A model generated the notes under the pieces. It was given only the letters and a program-made list of their open reading frames with translations, did no database searches and had not been told where the DNA came from. From Thalassia testudinum (taxonomy: Eukaryota; Streptophyta; Magnoliopsida; Alismatales; Hydrocharitaceae), in contig JAZHRO010000073.1 in assembly GCA_037157565.1 (NCBI GenBank), positions 15,816,501 through 15,880,500 on the forward strand: a stretch of DNA of 64,000 nt, given 5' to 3'. Position numbers and translations under genes: made by a program. Below are positions 45,791-58,604 of the stretch, one piece after another. How positions within the stretch are numbered: the stretch's first letter is position 1; every line of letters starts with the position of its first letter.

Positions 45791-47819
45791 GTATCCTTCT
45801 TCTTGCCTTTTGGCTCCCTCAGTAGAGCCTCAGGGAATGGGACTGATTATGGCACCAATTAGGGTGTATTATCCTCTCGCAAATGCAGCACGCATCCCGA
45901 ATCAGAGGGCGATGAAGAAGATGGGTTAGGATCAGGTCGAGGCGGATCAACGGTTTGCTTATCGCTCCTCGTAGTGATTGCTTTGGACGATGCGGGTCCA
46001 GTGGGATCATAAGGAGGAGGAGGGTTCGCAATAGGGACATAAGAGTGAGGTGCTGTAGCGGGATTAGCCTAAAATCCCGGTGGAATGCTCGGAGCTTGCA
46101 GAATCTGATGAACCTGCCCCTGAGAAGGTTGTACCTGTGATTGAGGACCACGGGATATGAAATTTCGTGGGTTTGGAATAGGTTGGGTTGGAAGAGTTCC
46201 CTGAGATCGAGTCGCCATGCGTAGTTGATTGATCTCAGCATTCTGCTGCGCTAATTGGTGCTGAAGAGAGGTCATGTTCTCTTCATGGCGTTTTGACATT
46301 TCCATCATCATTCGCATCAATTTGTCAAGAGGACTTGATGCGTGTTCTGTTTGTGGTATGCAAGGACCCGATGGTAGATTCGCCATAGGATTAGACTGGG
46401 CTCTTGGGATGATGGGTGCGGATGGTCTCATTGGTCCACCCGCGGGGTTTAGGCACTGCAGGTTGTTAGACCACGCGAAGTTCGGATGATTTCGTCACCA
46501 TAGGTTATAAGTGGCAGAGTACGGGTTATTCCCCAAGGCACAAGCGTCTCCTATGCTAGAAGATGCGTTCGCATGTAAATACGCATCTGAGCACACGGAG
46601 GCTTGGTCCTCCGTGTCAAAATACTGGCTTGTAGAAGCCAGATCCACATGACTTACCGAATTGCTAAGCACGACACTTGGTAAGGAAGGTCTTGCAGGGT
46701 TTCTAGGGATAAGCCTGGTGTTGGAAGAATTGGGATTGTGATGAAGTGGTGAAGTGGGGGTGTTTGCCATATAACGGGTGGGGTTGGATAGAAGCTCGTC
46801 CAGCTTCTTGTGCACGACGGAGACTTCATCCAATTTCTGTGAGATAAGGCTGAGATCGGTGGATGAATGGGAGGGTCCCGTGTCAACTTCGTGGACATTA
46901 CGGGGTAGGCTGGTATGATTAAAGGCGACAATGGAAGCATTGTTCATTGAGTTTTCACTCATATTTTCAAATAATTCGAATGCTCCATTCTCGTCTTTAT
47001 TCATGAAATTCCTTCCGCAGGAAGTGCCAGATTGCATCAAAGTCTCATTTAGCCCATAGTAGAAAATCTGGGCTATATGCTACTTAGGTAGACCGTGGTG
47101 CGGACACTTCCCGAGGAGGTCATTATATCTCTCCCATGCCTCGTGAAACTATTCGCCGTTTTGTTGCATAAAGGAGGTGATAGCACGGCGAAGCGCATTG
47201 GTTCATCCGATTGGGAAGAACTTCTTGAGAAACACTATTCGCATCTCTTCCCAAGAGTGGATGGTTCTCCCAAGGATGCATAACCACTGCGACGCTTTAT
47301 CCCGCAATGAAAATGGGAATATTTTCATGAGGACTATTGGTAACCCGATATTTCTTGGTTTAACAGTTTCAGCCAATTGGGTTAGGTCTTTCAAGTGGAG
47401 AAAAGCATCTTCACTTGCAAGACCATGGAAGTGAAAATTTATCAGGCTAATTATGTTAGGTTTCAATTCAAAGTCGTCCCCACCCAGGGCGACCCAAATT
47501 TGTCCTATGGTCTCTGTAGCAGCAGGATTCTGATAGGAGCTAAGAGACCTAGGCTCGTCCCATTCGGGAGGGTTCTGCATTTCCTCCAATGTTCCCTAAT
47601 GGCCTCAATTTGTTCATTATACATTTCCATTTGGGCTTGGAGGCGGGTTATTGGATCCAAGGCTCCACCACCTGGTGGGTTTTGAGGGCGGTTTCCTCCC
47701 TCAGGATTTGGGGGTGGGCATGCAGCCATGTTTGTGGAGGAGGAGGACGATTCAGCTTCTTTTCTAAAATTATCAGACAATTCACACAGTTCAGGGTTTT
47801 GTGACCTCCTCCCAAACAT
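45791..47819 (-). pseudogene. gag: Athila gag, degenerate (element C)
   Basis: Starts at MFGRRSQNPELCEL (47819), giving a family start that also supports the choice made for B. A one-base loss near 47590 shifts the frame into MQNPPEWDEPRSLS. The capsid core reads LRDKASQWLCILG and FLKKFFPIG, then TGA at 47203 (Arg codon CGA in relatives). Further stops interrupt NGEQFHEAW and the LPKWHIA segment (Gln and Trp codons changed to TAG). The rest (ELFENMSENSMNN, QQNAEINQLRMATRSQGTLP) is collinear with A. Confidence 0.85.
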
Positions 47820-49189
47820 GCACTATCGCAGGAAGAATTGGGGAGATAAGAAGGGAAAAGAGATGAGAGAAATGACACCGCAAAGGTACACTTGATGACA
47901 AATCAATGCAATCAAATTCCTAACTCTATAGTGTGCCCTTAGACCTAAAGATCTAAGTTACCTACTATCATGACCTACGGAATCGAATGCGAGCACCGCG
48001 AAACCACCGGGCCAGATTGAAAGGCCATTTTCCCCAGTCTTAGACACTCGATAGCACGTGGGAACCCTCACCAGCACGTAGGCGCTACACGCAGGTAGTT
48101 AGACCTCCAATCCTTAATAAGGGTCAAGTTGCTACCAGTTTTAATTAGAGGTTTACGATCAAGTGCTTCTGGAATGTGAAGGGCATTATTTACGGGTTAT
48201 GCCCAAGTGGTTGATTTTATAAAGTGTGTAAACCAAGCATGCAACGGGGAAATCTCCCTGAATTGAAGTTTTAATTGGTGAATGGTTTTTAGAGTTTCAG
48301 CCTTAAGTAGTATGGTTTTAGGATTTCGCTGAATTACCAATTCAACCAATCTTCAGGTTTTGAGAGAATACAAGTTTTCTTCTAAGCCCAACAAACCCTT
48401 CATCAATGTAAGTTGGTTACTACATGCTAAAATGCAATGGGCTTCCCTAGATGGAGATTTCTATGTGTGGATGCATAAGTCAATTTTAGATTAGTGTGAA
48501 AGGGAGCCAAAGCACTTCAATTCAAGTGCTCCCAATCACCAGAATGATGTTCCACACACAAGGCTCAACCATAAGATAAAGAAAATCAAATTGTTGGGGT
48601 TGAAGTATTCGGGATCGAATCTTAGGCACGTGAAAGGTTGTGGTGGGGTTGGAATCAACTCAATTCCAAGTCTCCCCACCAAAAAGGTGATCTCGAATTG
48701 CAGATAAATGAGGCAACGAGGGATGGCAATCAATCTATTTATTTTTGCCTCAAAGAATACTTCACACGGAGAAAGATTCAAGAATCAAGATTCTTGGATC
48801 TTCGCTATGCGAAGTTTGGCGAGAAACCCCGGGGCGGTGGGAGTGATGGCAAACAATCAAACAAGTGATTTTTAATCCACTTACCCCAAGAGATCCCAAG
48901 AAGTGTTTTTAGTTTTTTTTTTATTATTATTAAAGTGACAAGTTGACCTAAGTTGCCAAGAAAGAGAGACCTACTTGTTCAGCAACTTGGGTGAAGTTCC
49001 AGTGCGGTGCCGGTGGCTTTATGCTCTCGTTCCCACCTTGGATCTGCCCACGTCTCCGACTTCGTCTGCCTACCTTCTCCTTGCAACTGGTTCACCTACA
49101 CACCAACAAACAGAAACACCCATGAAGAGAAGGGTGTGAGAAGAGAAAAATTAAAGGAATGCAGTAGAAACTTACCTGAATGCGTACTT
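47820..49189 (-). other. 5' leader of element C
   Basis: About 1.37 kb between primer site and gag. I see no credible ORF. It is longer than the leader of B and probably contains packaging and translation signals that cannot be assigned by eye. Confidence 0.6.
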
Positions 49190-49205
49190 CCTGGCAACGG
49201 TGCCA
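49190..49205 (-). promoter_or_regulatory. Primer-binding site, tRNA-Asp type with two mismatches (element C)
   Basis: Minus-strand TGGCACCGTTGCCAGG differs from the tRNA-Asp site of B at two positions, both G to A. It lies seven bases inside the LTR edge at 49213. Confidence 0.8.
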
Positions 49206-49212
49206 GAAAAAG

Positions 49213-49923
49213 TGTGGTCAGGCTCGGATAGGTTGTGTTAATATGGTGATTTAATCATTGAAATGAGTATAGTGGTTAACCTAAATCGAGCCTAACCATC
49301 TTTTTACAAAAAAAATTTTACCTGGCCTACTTGATTTTATCTTGGTCACTTTTAGGCCCAGGGTCGAACTCAGGGAAGCGGGATTAGAGGTGAATAAGTT
49401 TCTACGCCTGTCCTACAGTGAATCTCTTCCGTTTGCTTATTATGTTTTTGGTATTTTTCTATTTAAGATTTTTTTATGATAATTTTTGTCCTTGAGGTAC
49501 ACCCTCAAAATCAGGTTCTTGGCTTTGAGCCAAATTAGGGTTCCAAAACTGGTCTTGCTATTCGCAAGACTGAGTACCTGCAAGTCAAGGATTATCTTTT
49601 CTCTTTTATATATTTTTTTATCACTTTGATAGCAGGAAAGAGAAACAGAAATAAGATAAATATAGTATGTATATATAAATAGATATATATATATTATATA
49701 TATATATAGGGGTGGGGGTAGGGGTGGAGGTGGAAATGGTGTGTAGCACGGTATCGAGTTGATCGTTGTCTAGGAAGACGCAACCAATAGGACGAAGTGC
49801 CGCGTAGAGTGTAGGATGGATGGGTGGAAGGTGTGTGCGGAGATGCTTTCTGTACTCATGTATTGGGAAATATCAGCAACTGGTGCAGATATTTTCACGA
49901 TACGTGTGGTAGGTGATGTGAAA

Positions 49924-49954
<31 letters not shown>

Positions 49955-50411
49955 AATATATATTTATTTGTTTATATATAGATATGGTTATAATTATATA
50001 AGTGTATATGTAGTTATATATATATATGTATATGTATATATGTATAAAGGTATGTAAATATATATAGATAGATGAATGTATATATATATATATATGTATA
50101 TATATATGTATTTATAATTAGATAAATCTGTATGTATATATAACTATATAGATGTAGATATATATATGTATATATATATATAGTAATATATGTATATAGA
50201 TATATGTAGATAGATATATATATATGTGAGTGTATTTATATCTATAAATATATATGTATATATGTATGCATCTATATGGATATATATGTGCATAAATATA
50301 TATATATAAAAATATATAGATATATATATGTATATGTATGTATGTATGTATATATAGATATATAAATATATATATAGATAGATGTATGTATATATATAAC
50401 TATATAGATAT

Positions 50412-50445
<34 letters not shown>

Positions 50446-50634
50446 ATATATGTATATAGTTATATAAATGTATATATGTATATAGATATATTAGTATAAG
50501 TATCTATGTATAAAGATATATGTAGATATATATATATATATATATATATATCTATTTATAGCTATAGATATATATGTATATATGTATGTATATTTGTATA
50601 TATATATATGTATAAATATATGTATATATATATG

Positions 50635-50665
<31 letters not shown>

Positions 50666-52020
50666 GTATATATACTTATACTTAGTTGTACAGGTAATAA
50701 TATATGTATAGATATATGTATATGTATATATATATGTATATAAATAAATATATAAATATATATATGTATATATATATAAGTATAAAGTCGTGTACAAGTG
50801 AGTGAGTGAATGTACACGTGACTGTGTACAAGTGTGGTGTGTGTGTGTACGTAAGGTGTGTGTCTGTGAGAGAGAGAGAGAGAGAGAGCGTCTGCTAGTT
50901 AAGTCGTCTAGAAGCTTCAGCCGATGTCTGGTGGTGCACGCAGGAGCATGCACGTGCAAGCGCAAGCTTGCACAGGAGGGAGCAGTGTGAGGGCACAGCA
51001 CAACGCACTGCGTGGCGTAGCGCACCGCATTGCATGCTGAGGGGAACACGGGCGAAGAACTGGGAGCTGGGAGAGATGCGGGCGCAAGCATACGCGGCAG
51101 TAGGCGCGCGGACGGGCTGGCGACGGTTGCAGTGCGAAAAGAGAGCGCGCGGTGACCGGATAAGTGAGAAGCTTTCCTTTCACCGCACTGTAGCTACAGT
51201 GTCGCGCTCTCTAGCGGGAATAGTAGCTACAGTGCGCGCTTGGCGCGGGTGACCGTCTGCGGCTGGTTCTGCGTGCGCGGGCGCTATGGAGAGGGCCTGC
51301 GTGGGTGGAAAGAGCTGCGTCGGCTGCTGCAGGGGCGCGCGGTGGCCTGCGCGCGGGCGAGAGGCTACTGCGACGTGCTGCTGAGCTTCCAAGCTTGATT
51401 CTGCGGCAATGGCGAAAGTGCTTGAACGTAGAAATAGAGGGTGGAATCCACCATGCCCACCTGCTCTTTGATGAGCTGGGTGGTGGTCGGACTGACAGTG
51501 GTGGTCGTGGACCACTGTGAGCTACTCCTGCCCGCAGTGTGTCTCTCCAGTAGGAAGAGAGGCTGCGTATGGAGGGGAGAGAGGAGGAGATGGCCTGGAG
51601 GAAGGAAGGGGTGTTGTGTGTGTTGTGTGGACCAGGCTCCCCGCAAGGAAGATAGCTGTGCCCTTTTTAAAGAAGATGGAGGCAAGCTTAGCCATGCCGT
51701 GGGCTGTGCATGGCTGAGCATGCGACTGGCAGGGCATGCTGAGTAGAGAGTGGCACGAAAAAGAAGCAGCCATGCCCTGTAGCCACGCGGAGAAATTCAA
51801 AGCCAAATAAAAATAAAAAATAAAGATGGTGAATTTGCAAGGCAGCACTTAAGGAATATGTTAGTTTCAAGCCCATTTTATTCACTCTCCTCCCCTCTCA
51901 AATAAATGCATGCATTCATTTATTTTTACAAATGCGACTATGGCTACTTAATATACACTGGCAATGTTAGGAAATAGCACAAGATGGTACAATTGTTGGT
52001 GAATTTTTATTGTGCAATCA
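49213..52020 (-). repeat. 5' LTR of element C
   Basis: 2,808 bp, starting TGATTGCACAAT (52020) and ending GACCACA (49213) on the minus strand. Contains the paired palindromes (ACTGTAGCTACAGT at 51187-51200 and a second copy about 30 bases on), a GA microsatellite near 50868-50889, a TA-rich tract of about 900 bp (49920-50795) and the CCTGAGTTCGACC box near 49362-49376. Tyr/Ile-rich frames in the TA tract are artefacts. Confidence 0.9.
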
Positions 52021-53618
52021 GTGTACTAAGCTAGCGTAATTATACAACCACTGAGAAAGAACTACTGGCAGTCGTCTTTGGGATGGAGAAATTCCGCTCT
52101 TACCTTCTGGGCTCGCATGTTATTATATTCACTGACCACGTGGCCATTCGCCATCTCATGCACAAGAAGGATGCCAAGCCTAGACTGATTTGTTGGATCC
52201 TTCTGCTCCAAGAATTTGACACTGAGATCCGTGATAAGGCCGGAGAGCAGAATGTTGTGGCAGATCATCTCTCGAGACTGGACCTTGACCACATTGGACT
52301 TACCCTGCCGATCACTGAGGTTTTTCCCGATGAGCTCCTATTGGCAATTAATGTGGCAAGGGGACCTTGGTATGCCGACATTGCCAATTACATTGCTTCT
52401 GGTTCCCTTCCACGTGGCTGGCCTAAAAACCAGCGTTAGCGTCTCATTGCAAAAGCAAAGTATTATTTCTAGGATAATTCACTACTTTTTCGAATAGGTG
52501 CTGACCAGATCATTCGCCGTTGTATTCCTGACAGCGAATTCCCTAGTGTGCTATCCTTCTGCCATGATCAAGCCTACGGAGGCAATTTCTCTGGGAGGAA
52601 AACTACAGCCAAGGTGTTGCAGTGCAGTTTCTTTTGGCCCTCCCTTCACCAGGATGCACACAATTATGGCAAACATTGCACTAGGTGCCAGTCATTAGGG
52701 TCAATGTCACGTCGTGACATGATGCCCTTGCAACCCATCCTAGCTACTGAAATCTTCGACATATGGGGAATCGATTTCATGCATCCCTTTCCTCCTTCCA
52801 ACGGCTTCGAATACATCCTCGTGGCTGTTGATTACGTTTCGAAATGGATCGAGGCTATTCCCACGTGCCATGCTGACCATGTCATATCCACTCGATTTGT
52901 CAAAGACCACCTTTTTGCATGCTTTGGGATACCTCGAGCCATTATCTCGGATGGAGGAAGCCATTTTACCCATGCTTCTTTTCCAGGCATCTCCGTATCA
53001 TCCTCAGACGAATGGCCAGGCTGAGGTGTCGAACTGGCAAATCAAGCAAATTCTCCAGAAAATGGTTCAGCCTGACCATAAGGATTGGTCCGATAAGATG
53101 ATTGACGCACTTTGGGCATATCGAACCGCCTTCAAGGCTCCCCTAGGTATGTCTCCTTACAGAATCGTTTACGAGAAGCCTTGTCATTTGCCCGTGGAGC
53201 TGGAGCACCGTTCTTATTGGGCGGTTCGCCAATGTAACCTCGACCCAAACCTATGTGGTCGAGAAAGGAAACTCTAACTCCAAGAGTTGGAAGAGCTCCG
53301 TCGTGAAACCTATGATTCTGCCTTAACTTTCAAGCAATGCACTAAGGCTTTTCACGACAGCCGAATTCAGCAGAAGGAATTTGAGCCATCTCAGCAAGTT
53401 TGGCTTACAATGCCTGGCTCAAATTCTTTCCTGGGAAATTGAAGTTCAAATGGACTGGTCCCTTCTTGGTCTCGAGTCCATTTCCCAATGAGGCTGTTGA
53501 AATTGAAGATCCCAAATCTGGGCATAAATTTACGGTCAATGGGCAGCGTTTAAAACCTTATCTTACTCATGAACCTGCCCCCATTGGAGAAACTGTTGCC
53601 CTGCTAGAGGGTAACTAA
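52021..53618 (+). pseudogene. Athila RNase H end and integrase, degenerate (element D)
   Basis: Begins within RNase H at GTGTACTA, immediately outside C's 5' LTR, followed by a small deletion and then [19 protein letters not shown] sequence. Remaining motifs are [46 protein letters not shown] and NGQAEVSN. Defects are TAG at 52437-52439, TAG for Trp near 52470, His to Asn in the zinc module (GGNFSG), a deletion of roughly 35-45 bases at about 52982 with a frame change, and another frame change near 53400. The family end LLEGN is at 53616. All upstream coding sequence of D is gone. Confidence 0.87.
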
Positions 53619-54954
53619 TTTCGTGCCTCATTCTGAGTCCAGCTGGGGACGTTAAATTCAGCGCTCGTTGGGAGGCACCCCAGCAGCTCTCCCCCACTGT
53701 CACGTACACTTCACTTCGCACCTTTTCACTTTAGCACCCACCATCCACCCACCCTACCACCCTGCTATATACCTTGCACCTCAGCTCTCGTTTCCTGACC
53801 TTTGGACCTTCCTCTACCCTACCCTGCATGCATATGAAGACATAGCATCGTTTGGCATGAGGGGGTGGATAGGCATCTATAGGATCTGGGTATTATATGG
53901 TATCATGCAGCTTCCATCCATCTATAAATATGTACATAAAAAAAAAAGGTGTTTAGTAATGATCTGAAGGCTGAAACAAAAATACAATAAGTGTTTGTGG
54001 ATATTCAACCATTGTTTTGAAGACTTCCCAGGCCACAGAAGCTTGATTCGCTCAGGCTTGGCTTAATTCACTTGAGCATTGACAAGATAGATTGGAATCT
54101 CTCCTAACTAAGGACGTATTCTTGTACCTGAGACATCAGTACAGGATCCGTTGTTTTGCTTCTATGCGAGAGCCTAAGTAATCTTGGTTCACACTACACA
54201 TATCAAGAAAGACCAAGTGAACATAAGATCCAACCCTAGTGTTCATTAGGGAAGGCGGAGTCCTTACCTGTGAGCGCAGGTAGACTTTTTATCCCAGGCT
54301 TTAGTCTTGTGTCTAGGAGAAACTCTTTCAACCAAAAAGGAACTCTCCCACCAAAAGAAAAGTGTGCTCCTCCAAATAAAGTTGTAAGAGATATACTGAC
54401 ACTTGTTTCAAAAAAAAAAAATCTGTGCAAATAAGTCAGTATATCGCGCAAATATCTGTAAATTCTTCTCCCTAAAAAGTTTTTCAGGGCAAGTTACAAA
54501 TACCCTGTTTCTACCATATATTCTTTGAGCCACAAATGTGATAAAATGGGAGTTGAGTTTTCCGTCATCTTTTAAAGGTCAATCCAAAGACACGAATTGA
54601 AACAGGGACCAACCTGCACTTAAAGATTCGTGAAACCCTGGGCTTGAGTCTTAATGTTCATCTGGTCAGTCTTGATCCTTCACTATGCACAAGCTATAAT
54701 CTCTTGAGCTCTCGAGTACGGTAAAAACCTTCTAAGTCCTGGAAATCGTACTTAAGGTTTAAATATCAAGAGTCCAGGTTAGTCGAGAGATGGTCTATGT
54801 CACATAAGACTTAAAGTACTAGTAGACTTCTCTGCAATTGGTTCTCACAATATCCAACAAATAAACACATCCATGTCGCCTCAGAAGAAAGTCTTCAGTT
54901 TAAGATCATTTCTAAATACAATACAAAATGTTTTGCTAGGGACTAGCAAAAGAT
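53619..54954 (+). other. 3' non-coding region of element D
   Basis: Collinear with A's 3' region but uninterrupted. At 54247-54257 it shows the empty version of the Tekay target (GGGAAGGCGGA). It contains the post-pol box (53658-53682) and the upstream polypurine-like tract (53854-53868). No credible ORF. Confidence 0.8.
53658..53682 (+). promoter_or_regulatory. Conserved post-pol box (element D)
   Basis: GCGCTCGTTGGGAGGCACCC, about 40 bases after the pol end, as in A and C. Confidence 0.6.
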
Positions 54955-54967
54955 AGGCATGAGGGTA
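54955..54967 (+). promoter_or_regulatory. Polypurine tract of element D
   Basis: GGCATGAGGGTA directly precedes LTR start TGATTGCA. Confidence 0.8.
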
Positions 54968-56307
54968 TGATTGCATAGCAAAAATACACCAATAAATTTG
55001 CCATCTTGTGTTATTTCCTAGCACTGCCATTGCATCTTAGGTAGCTATAGTTGCATTTGTAAAAAGACACATGCATGCATTTTTAAAGAGGGGAGGAGAA
55101 TGCGAATAATTGGCCATTTAATTAACATCTTCTTCAAGTGCTGCCTCGCAATTTCACCTTCTTCATTTCTTTATTTGCTTTGAAATCTTCTCCCTCACAC
55201 GGCTGCAAGGCATGGGGCTTACGCCTCTTCGTGCCATTCCTCTTCCAGCAACATGGCTGGGTAGGCGATGCCGGCAGCATGGCTGTGGTAGGCTCCTGCT
55301 TCTTTAAAAAAGCCTGGCCATCTTCCTTGCGAGAGGGAGCCAGGAAAAAAGAAGACACACACACAGACAATCACTTCCCTCTACCGTCAGGCCATCTTCC
55401 TCCCCTCTCCCTCTGTATACGTAGTTTCTCTTCTCCCTGAAGAGACACACTGCGGGCAGAAGAAGACCCACAGTGGTTCCAGAACCTCCACTGTGAGTTC
55501 CACCACCGCCCAGCTCTTTCGTGAGTAGGTGGGCATGGTGCTTTCTCACTCTTGATTCACTACAGTTCTCTATTTCCGCCATTGCCAGAGCTTCAAGCTC
55601 CGAAGCTCCAGCAGCAGCAACGTCGATCCGCTGCTCCGCTAGCTGCTGGGCACGCCCTTGTAAGCCCTCCGCGAGCTCTTTCCGTGCACGCAAGCGCCTT
55701 CCAGCGTGCCCGTGCACGTAGAACCGGCCGCAACCGGTCTCCCACTTCGCACGGCACTGTAGCTACTGTTCACGCCTCTCAGCGTGGAACTGTAGCTACA
55801 GTGCAGTGACCGGTTTGTTTCTCACTTATCCAGTCACCATGCGCTCTCTCTCCTCACCCGTAACCCGCTCCAACTGGTCTCCAGTGTCTGCACCCGCGCC
55901 CGCACTCGCCCATGCCCACATGAGCCCGCGCTCGCACTCGCCCGCATCCACTCTCGCTCGCAGCGCGGTGCGCTGCGCTGCACTCTCTTACCCGCGCCTG
56001 CACTCATATGCACCTACGCGCCCCTTGAGCACCTGTGTCTGTGCGCCCACGCACCCAAACGATGCTCTCCTCCACCAGACGACTTAACTCGCCCGCTCTC
56101 CCTCACACCCCTCCAACACACACCCGCCAATACACGCACACACACACTCACTTGTACTCTCTCACACACACTTGTACACACACACACACCCTTATAAACT
56201 CACTTCTACACATTTATATATTTATATATCCACTCACATATATATATATATACATATATATATCTATATATACCTATATACATATATACTTATACCAATA
56301 CATCTAT

Positions 56308-56339
<32 letters not shown>

Positions 56340-57376
56340 TCATGCCTATACAACTATATATAAATATATATACAGATATATATATAGTTATACATATATA
56401 CATATATACATACATATATGCATATATATATCTATATATATATATACATATATATATATACACATATACATATACATATATTACTATATATATATATATC
56501 TATATAGCTATAGATATATATATATATATTCATATATACGACTACATATATACCTATATAGTTATAACCTTATCTATATATATACATATATATATATATA
56601 TGTTTACATACACATCACCTACCTGTATCCATACGCCCTTGCACTAATCACTCCACTACGCATTCTATCGCGGGAATATCTACACCAGCTACTGATATTC
56701 CTCGATACCCGCATAAAACATGCGCCTCCACACACACTCCCACACATCCATCCTACACTCTACGTAGCACTTCGTCTTGTTGGTTGCATCTTACTAGACG
56801 TGGACCAACTCGACACTACGCTACATGCCATTTTCACTTCCACCCCCACCCCTATATATAATATATATATAGACTGTATTTATTTCTCTACATGCAACCT
56901 ACCTTATTTTTTAATTTCTCTTTTGTTTCCTGCTATTAAAAAGATAAAAAAAAAGAGTAAAAGAAAAAAGATAATCCTTGTCTTGCAGGTACTCGGTCTT
57001 GCGAATAGCATGACCAGTTTTTTTGGAAACCCTAAGTTGGCTCAAAGCCAAAAACAATTTGGCTCGAAGTCAAGGACTTGATTTTGAGGGTGTACCTCAA
57101 GGACAAAATTATCAGCAAAAAAATCTTAAATAGAAAAAAACCAAAAACATAATAAATGCACCGAAGAGATACATTTTAGGTAAGGCGTAGAAACTTATTC
57201 ACCTTTAATTCCCACCTCCCTGAGATCGACCCTGGGCCTAAAAGTGACCAAGATAAAATTAAGTAGGCCAGGTAAAAAAATTTTGTGAAAGATGGTTAGA
57301 CTCGATTTAGGTTAACCACTATATTAACTTCAACGATAATTTCACCATATTAGCACAACCTATCCGAGTCCAACGA
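54968..57376 (+). repeat. 3' LTR of element D
   Basis: About 2.41 kb, shorter than C's LTR because of a shorter TA-rich tract (56205-56600). Palindromes lie at 55756-55769 and 55789-55802, and the GAGATCGACC box near 57221-57231. The last bases read CCAACGA, not the CA end expected. The edge is set by the ATAGT duplication and by alignment to the C LTR. Confidence 0.82.
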
Positions 57377-57381
57377 ATAGT
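57377..57381. repeat. Target-site duplication ATAGT, right copy (element D)
   Basis: Matches 37577-37581, and sequence of the E LTR resumes after it. Confidence 0.7.
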
Positions 57382-58604
57382 GGGTGGAGGCGACCAACTA
57401 CGATAGGCTAGAGTCAGAGAAGGTGATGAAGTCCGGTGAGGTGGCAGCGACGATGAAGAGGTGGAGAGCAATCCCTTTTTGGTTGGAGAAACATGGAAGA
57501 GGCGGAAGGTAAAGGGCTATCCAATTTGACGGTTAGACGGTCGAACGAGGTGGGCGGAGAGGGTTACCGAAGATGAGGTTGTGGGTGATCGGAGGAGGAA
57601 GAGAGGATTTCTTAGTCAAAAACTCGATAAGGAGCGAGGCCTTACGAGGGGGACCTTTTAAAGGTCTCAAAGCATACTCTAGACATAGGAAGAAGCTCGT
57701 CGAGCTTGAATTCTCACGGAAGAAAATCCCTAAAATCTCAAGTTTTATCATGTGCTTCTTGATGCAAATCAAGGTCCTAAATGTGGTTCAGATGATTGGA
57801 GATCTTCTTAGGAATATTTTTTCCCAATTTGAAGGGAATTGGCTAAGTATCAAGCGAGAAGACCTCGCTTGAATCTTGACGGAGGAGCTCCATTCACACT
57901 AATGGTGGTAAGGGTCACTTTAAAGATAATGACGAGAAGTTAGGTGGTTAAATGTAAATATTTCAAATGTTAGGGGTTTAATTGAGAGGAACTGAGTTTA
58001 AATGGACTAAAATGCAAACTAGGTCAAGATGGACTCTGATTGGGCTCAAATTTTGGTAAAAACCTAATTTGGGCCCAAGGAATCTGATGGTGTAGTTGGA
58101 TTTTAGTTTTGAACAAGTATGATTGGGAAATTTACGTAGAAACCCAAATTAGGGCAGAACTTTGTCTATGACTCTATTTAAGGTCAAAATATGATCAATG
58201 GTCAAATCAAGGATACCAAATCTCAAGGAATATTTTATATAAATTTTAGGAGGTTTATATGAATTTTATCCTGACCAGAACCTCTATAATTTAGGCAGGT
58301 CTGAAATTAGGGTTTTGAGTGATGTATTGGTTCTTGAAATGCATGAAACCCCGTTTCTATCTGCATTGACCCCCTTATTAGATCTTTAATGCTCATTTAA
58401 CCTTCAGTTTTACCCCTGACAAACCCCTTGGTTATTCTGTGTTCATGATATGTTGTTAAAATTATATAATTAACTCTAGTTTCCTATTCTCTTCTCAAAA
58501 TAGAATGAAGTGGACTTATAACCCTCAGATGGTTATGTAGGAGCATTTAACTTTTAATCCTGACTAAAAGTGGCTAGTTAAGGCCTATGATGGTGTTCCC
58601 ATCA
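57382..58604 (-). repeat. 3' LTR of element E, right part
   Basis: Clearly related to 24400-25154 of the B LTR: AATCTGATGGTG, ACCCAAATTA, GGTCAAAATATGATC and GTTATGTAGGAGC appear in the same order. The right edge reads CCCATCA at 58604, against a polypurine tract, as in B. The frame at 57573-57872 has no recognisable content. Confidence 0.75.

Larger units (their letters stand above)
38547..52020 (-). mobile_element. Athila-lineage retrotransposon, element C (3' LTR truncated)
   Basis: Minus-strand element of the same family as A and D. Complete 5' LTR at 49213-52020, primer site at 49190-49205, leader, gag from 47819, pol to about 41800, 3' region, and a 3' LTR from 40463 truncated near 38547. 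Its right edge interrupts the RNase H of element D, so C inserted into D. All coding domains are present but broken. Confidence 0.9.

Noticed and set aside
49920..50795. Centromeric or telomeric satellite, or CRISPR-like array
   Set aside because: The repeats are irregular TA microsatellites bounded by LTR sequence and occur at the same place in other LTR copies. No spacer/repeat structure and no telomeric units are seen.
56035..57081. 348-codon Tyr/Ile-rich frame
   Set aside because: It translates the TA microsatellite of the D LTR, where TATA and ATAC repeats rarely form stops.
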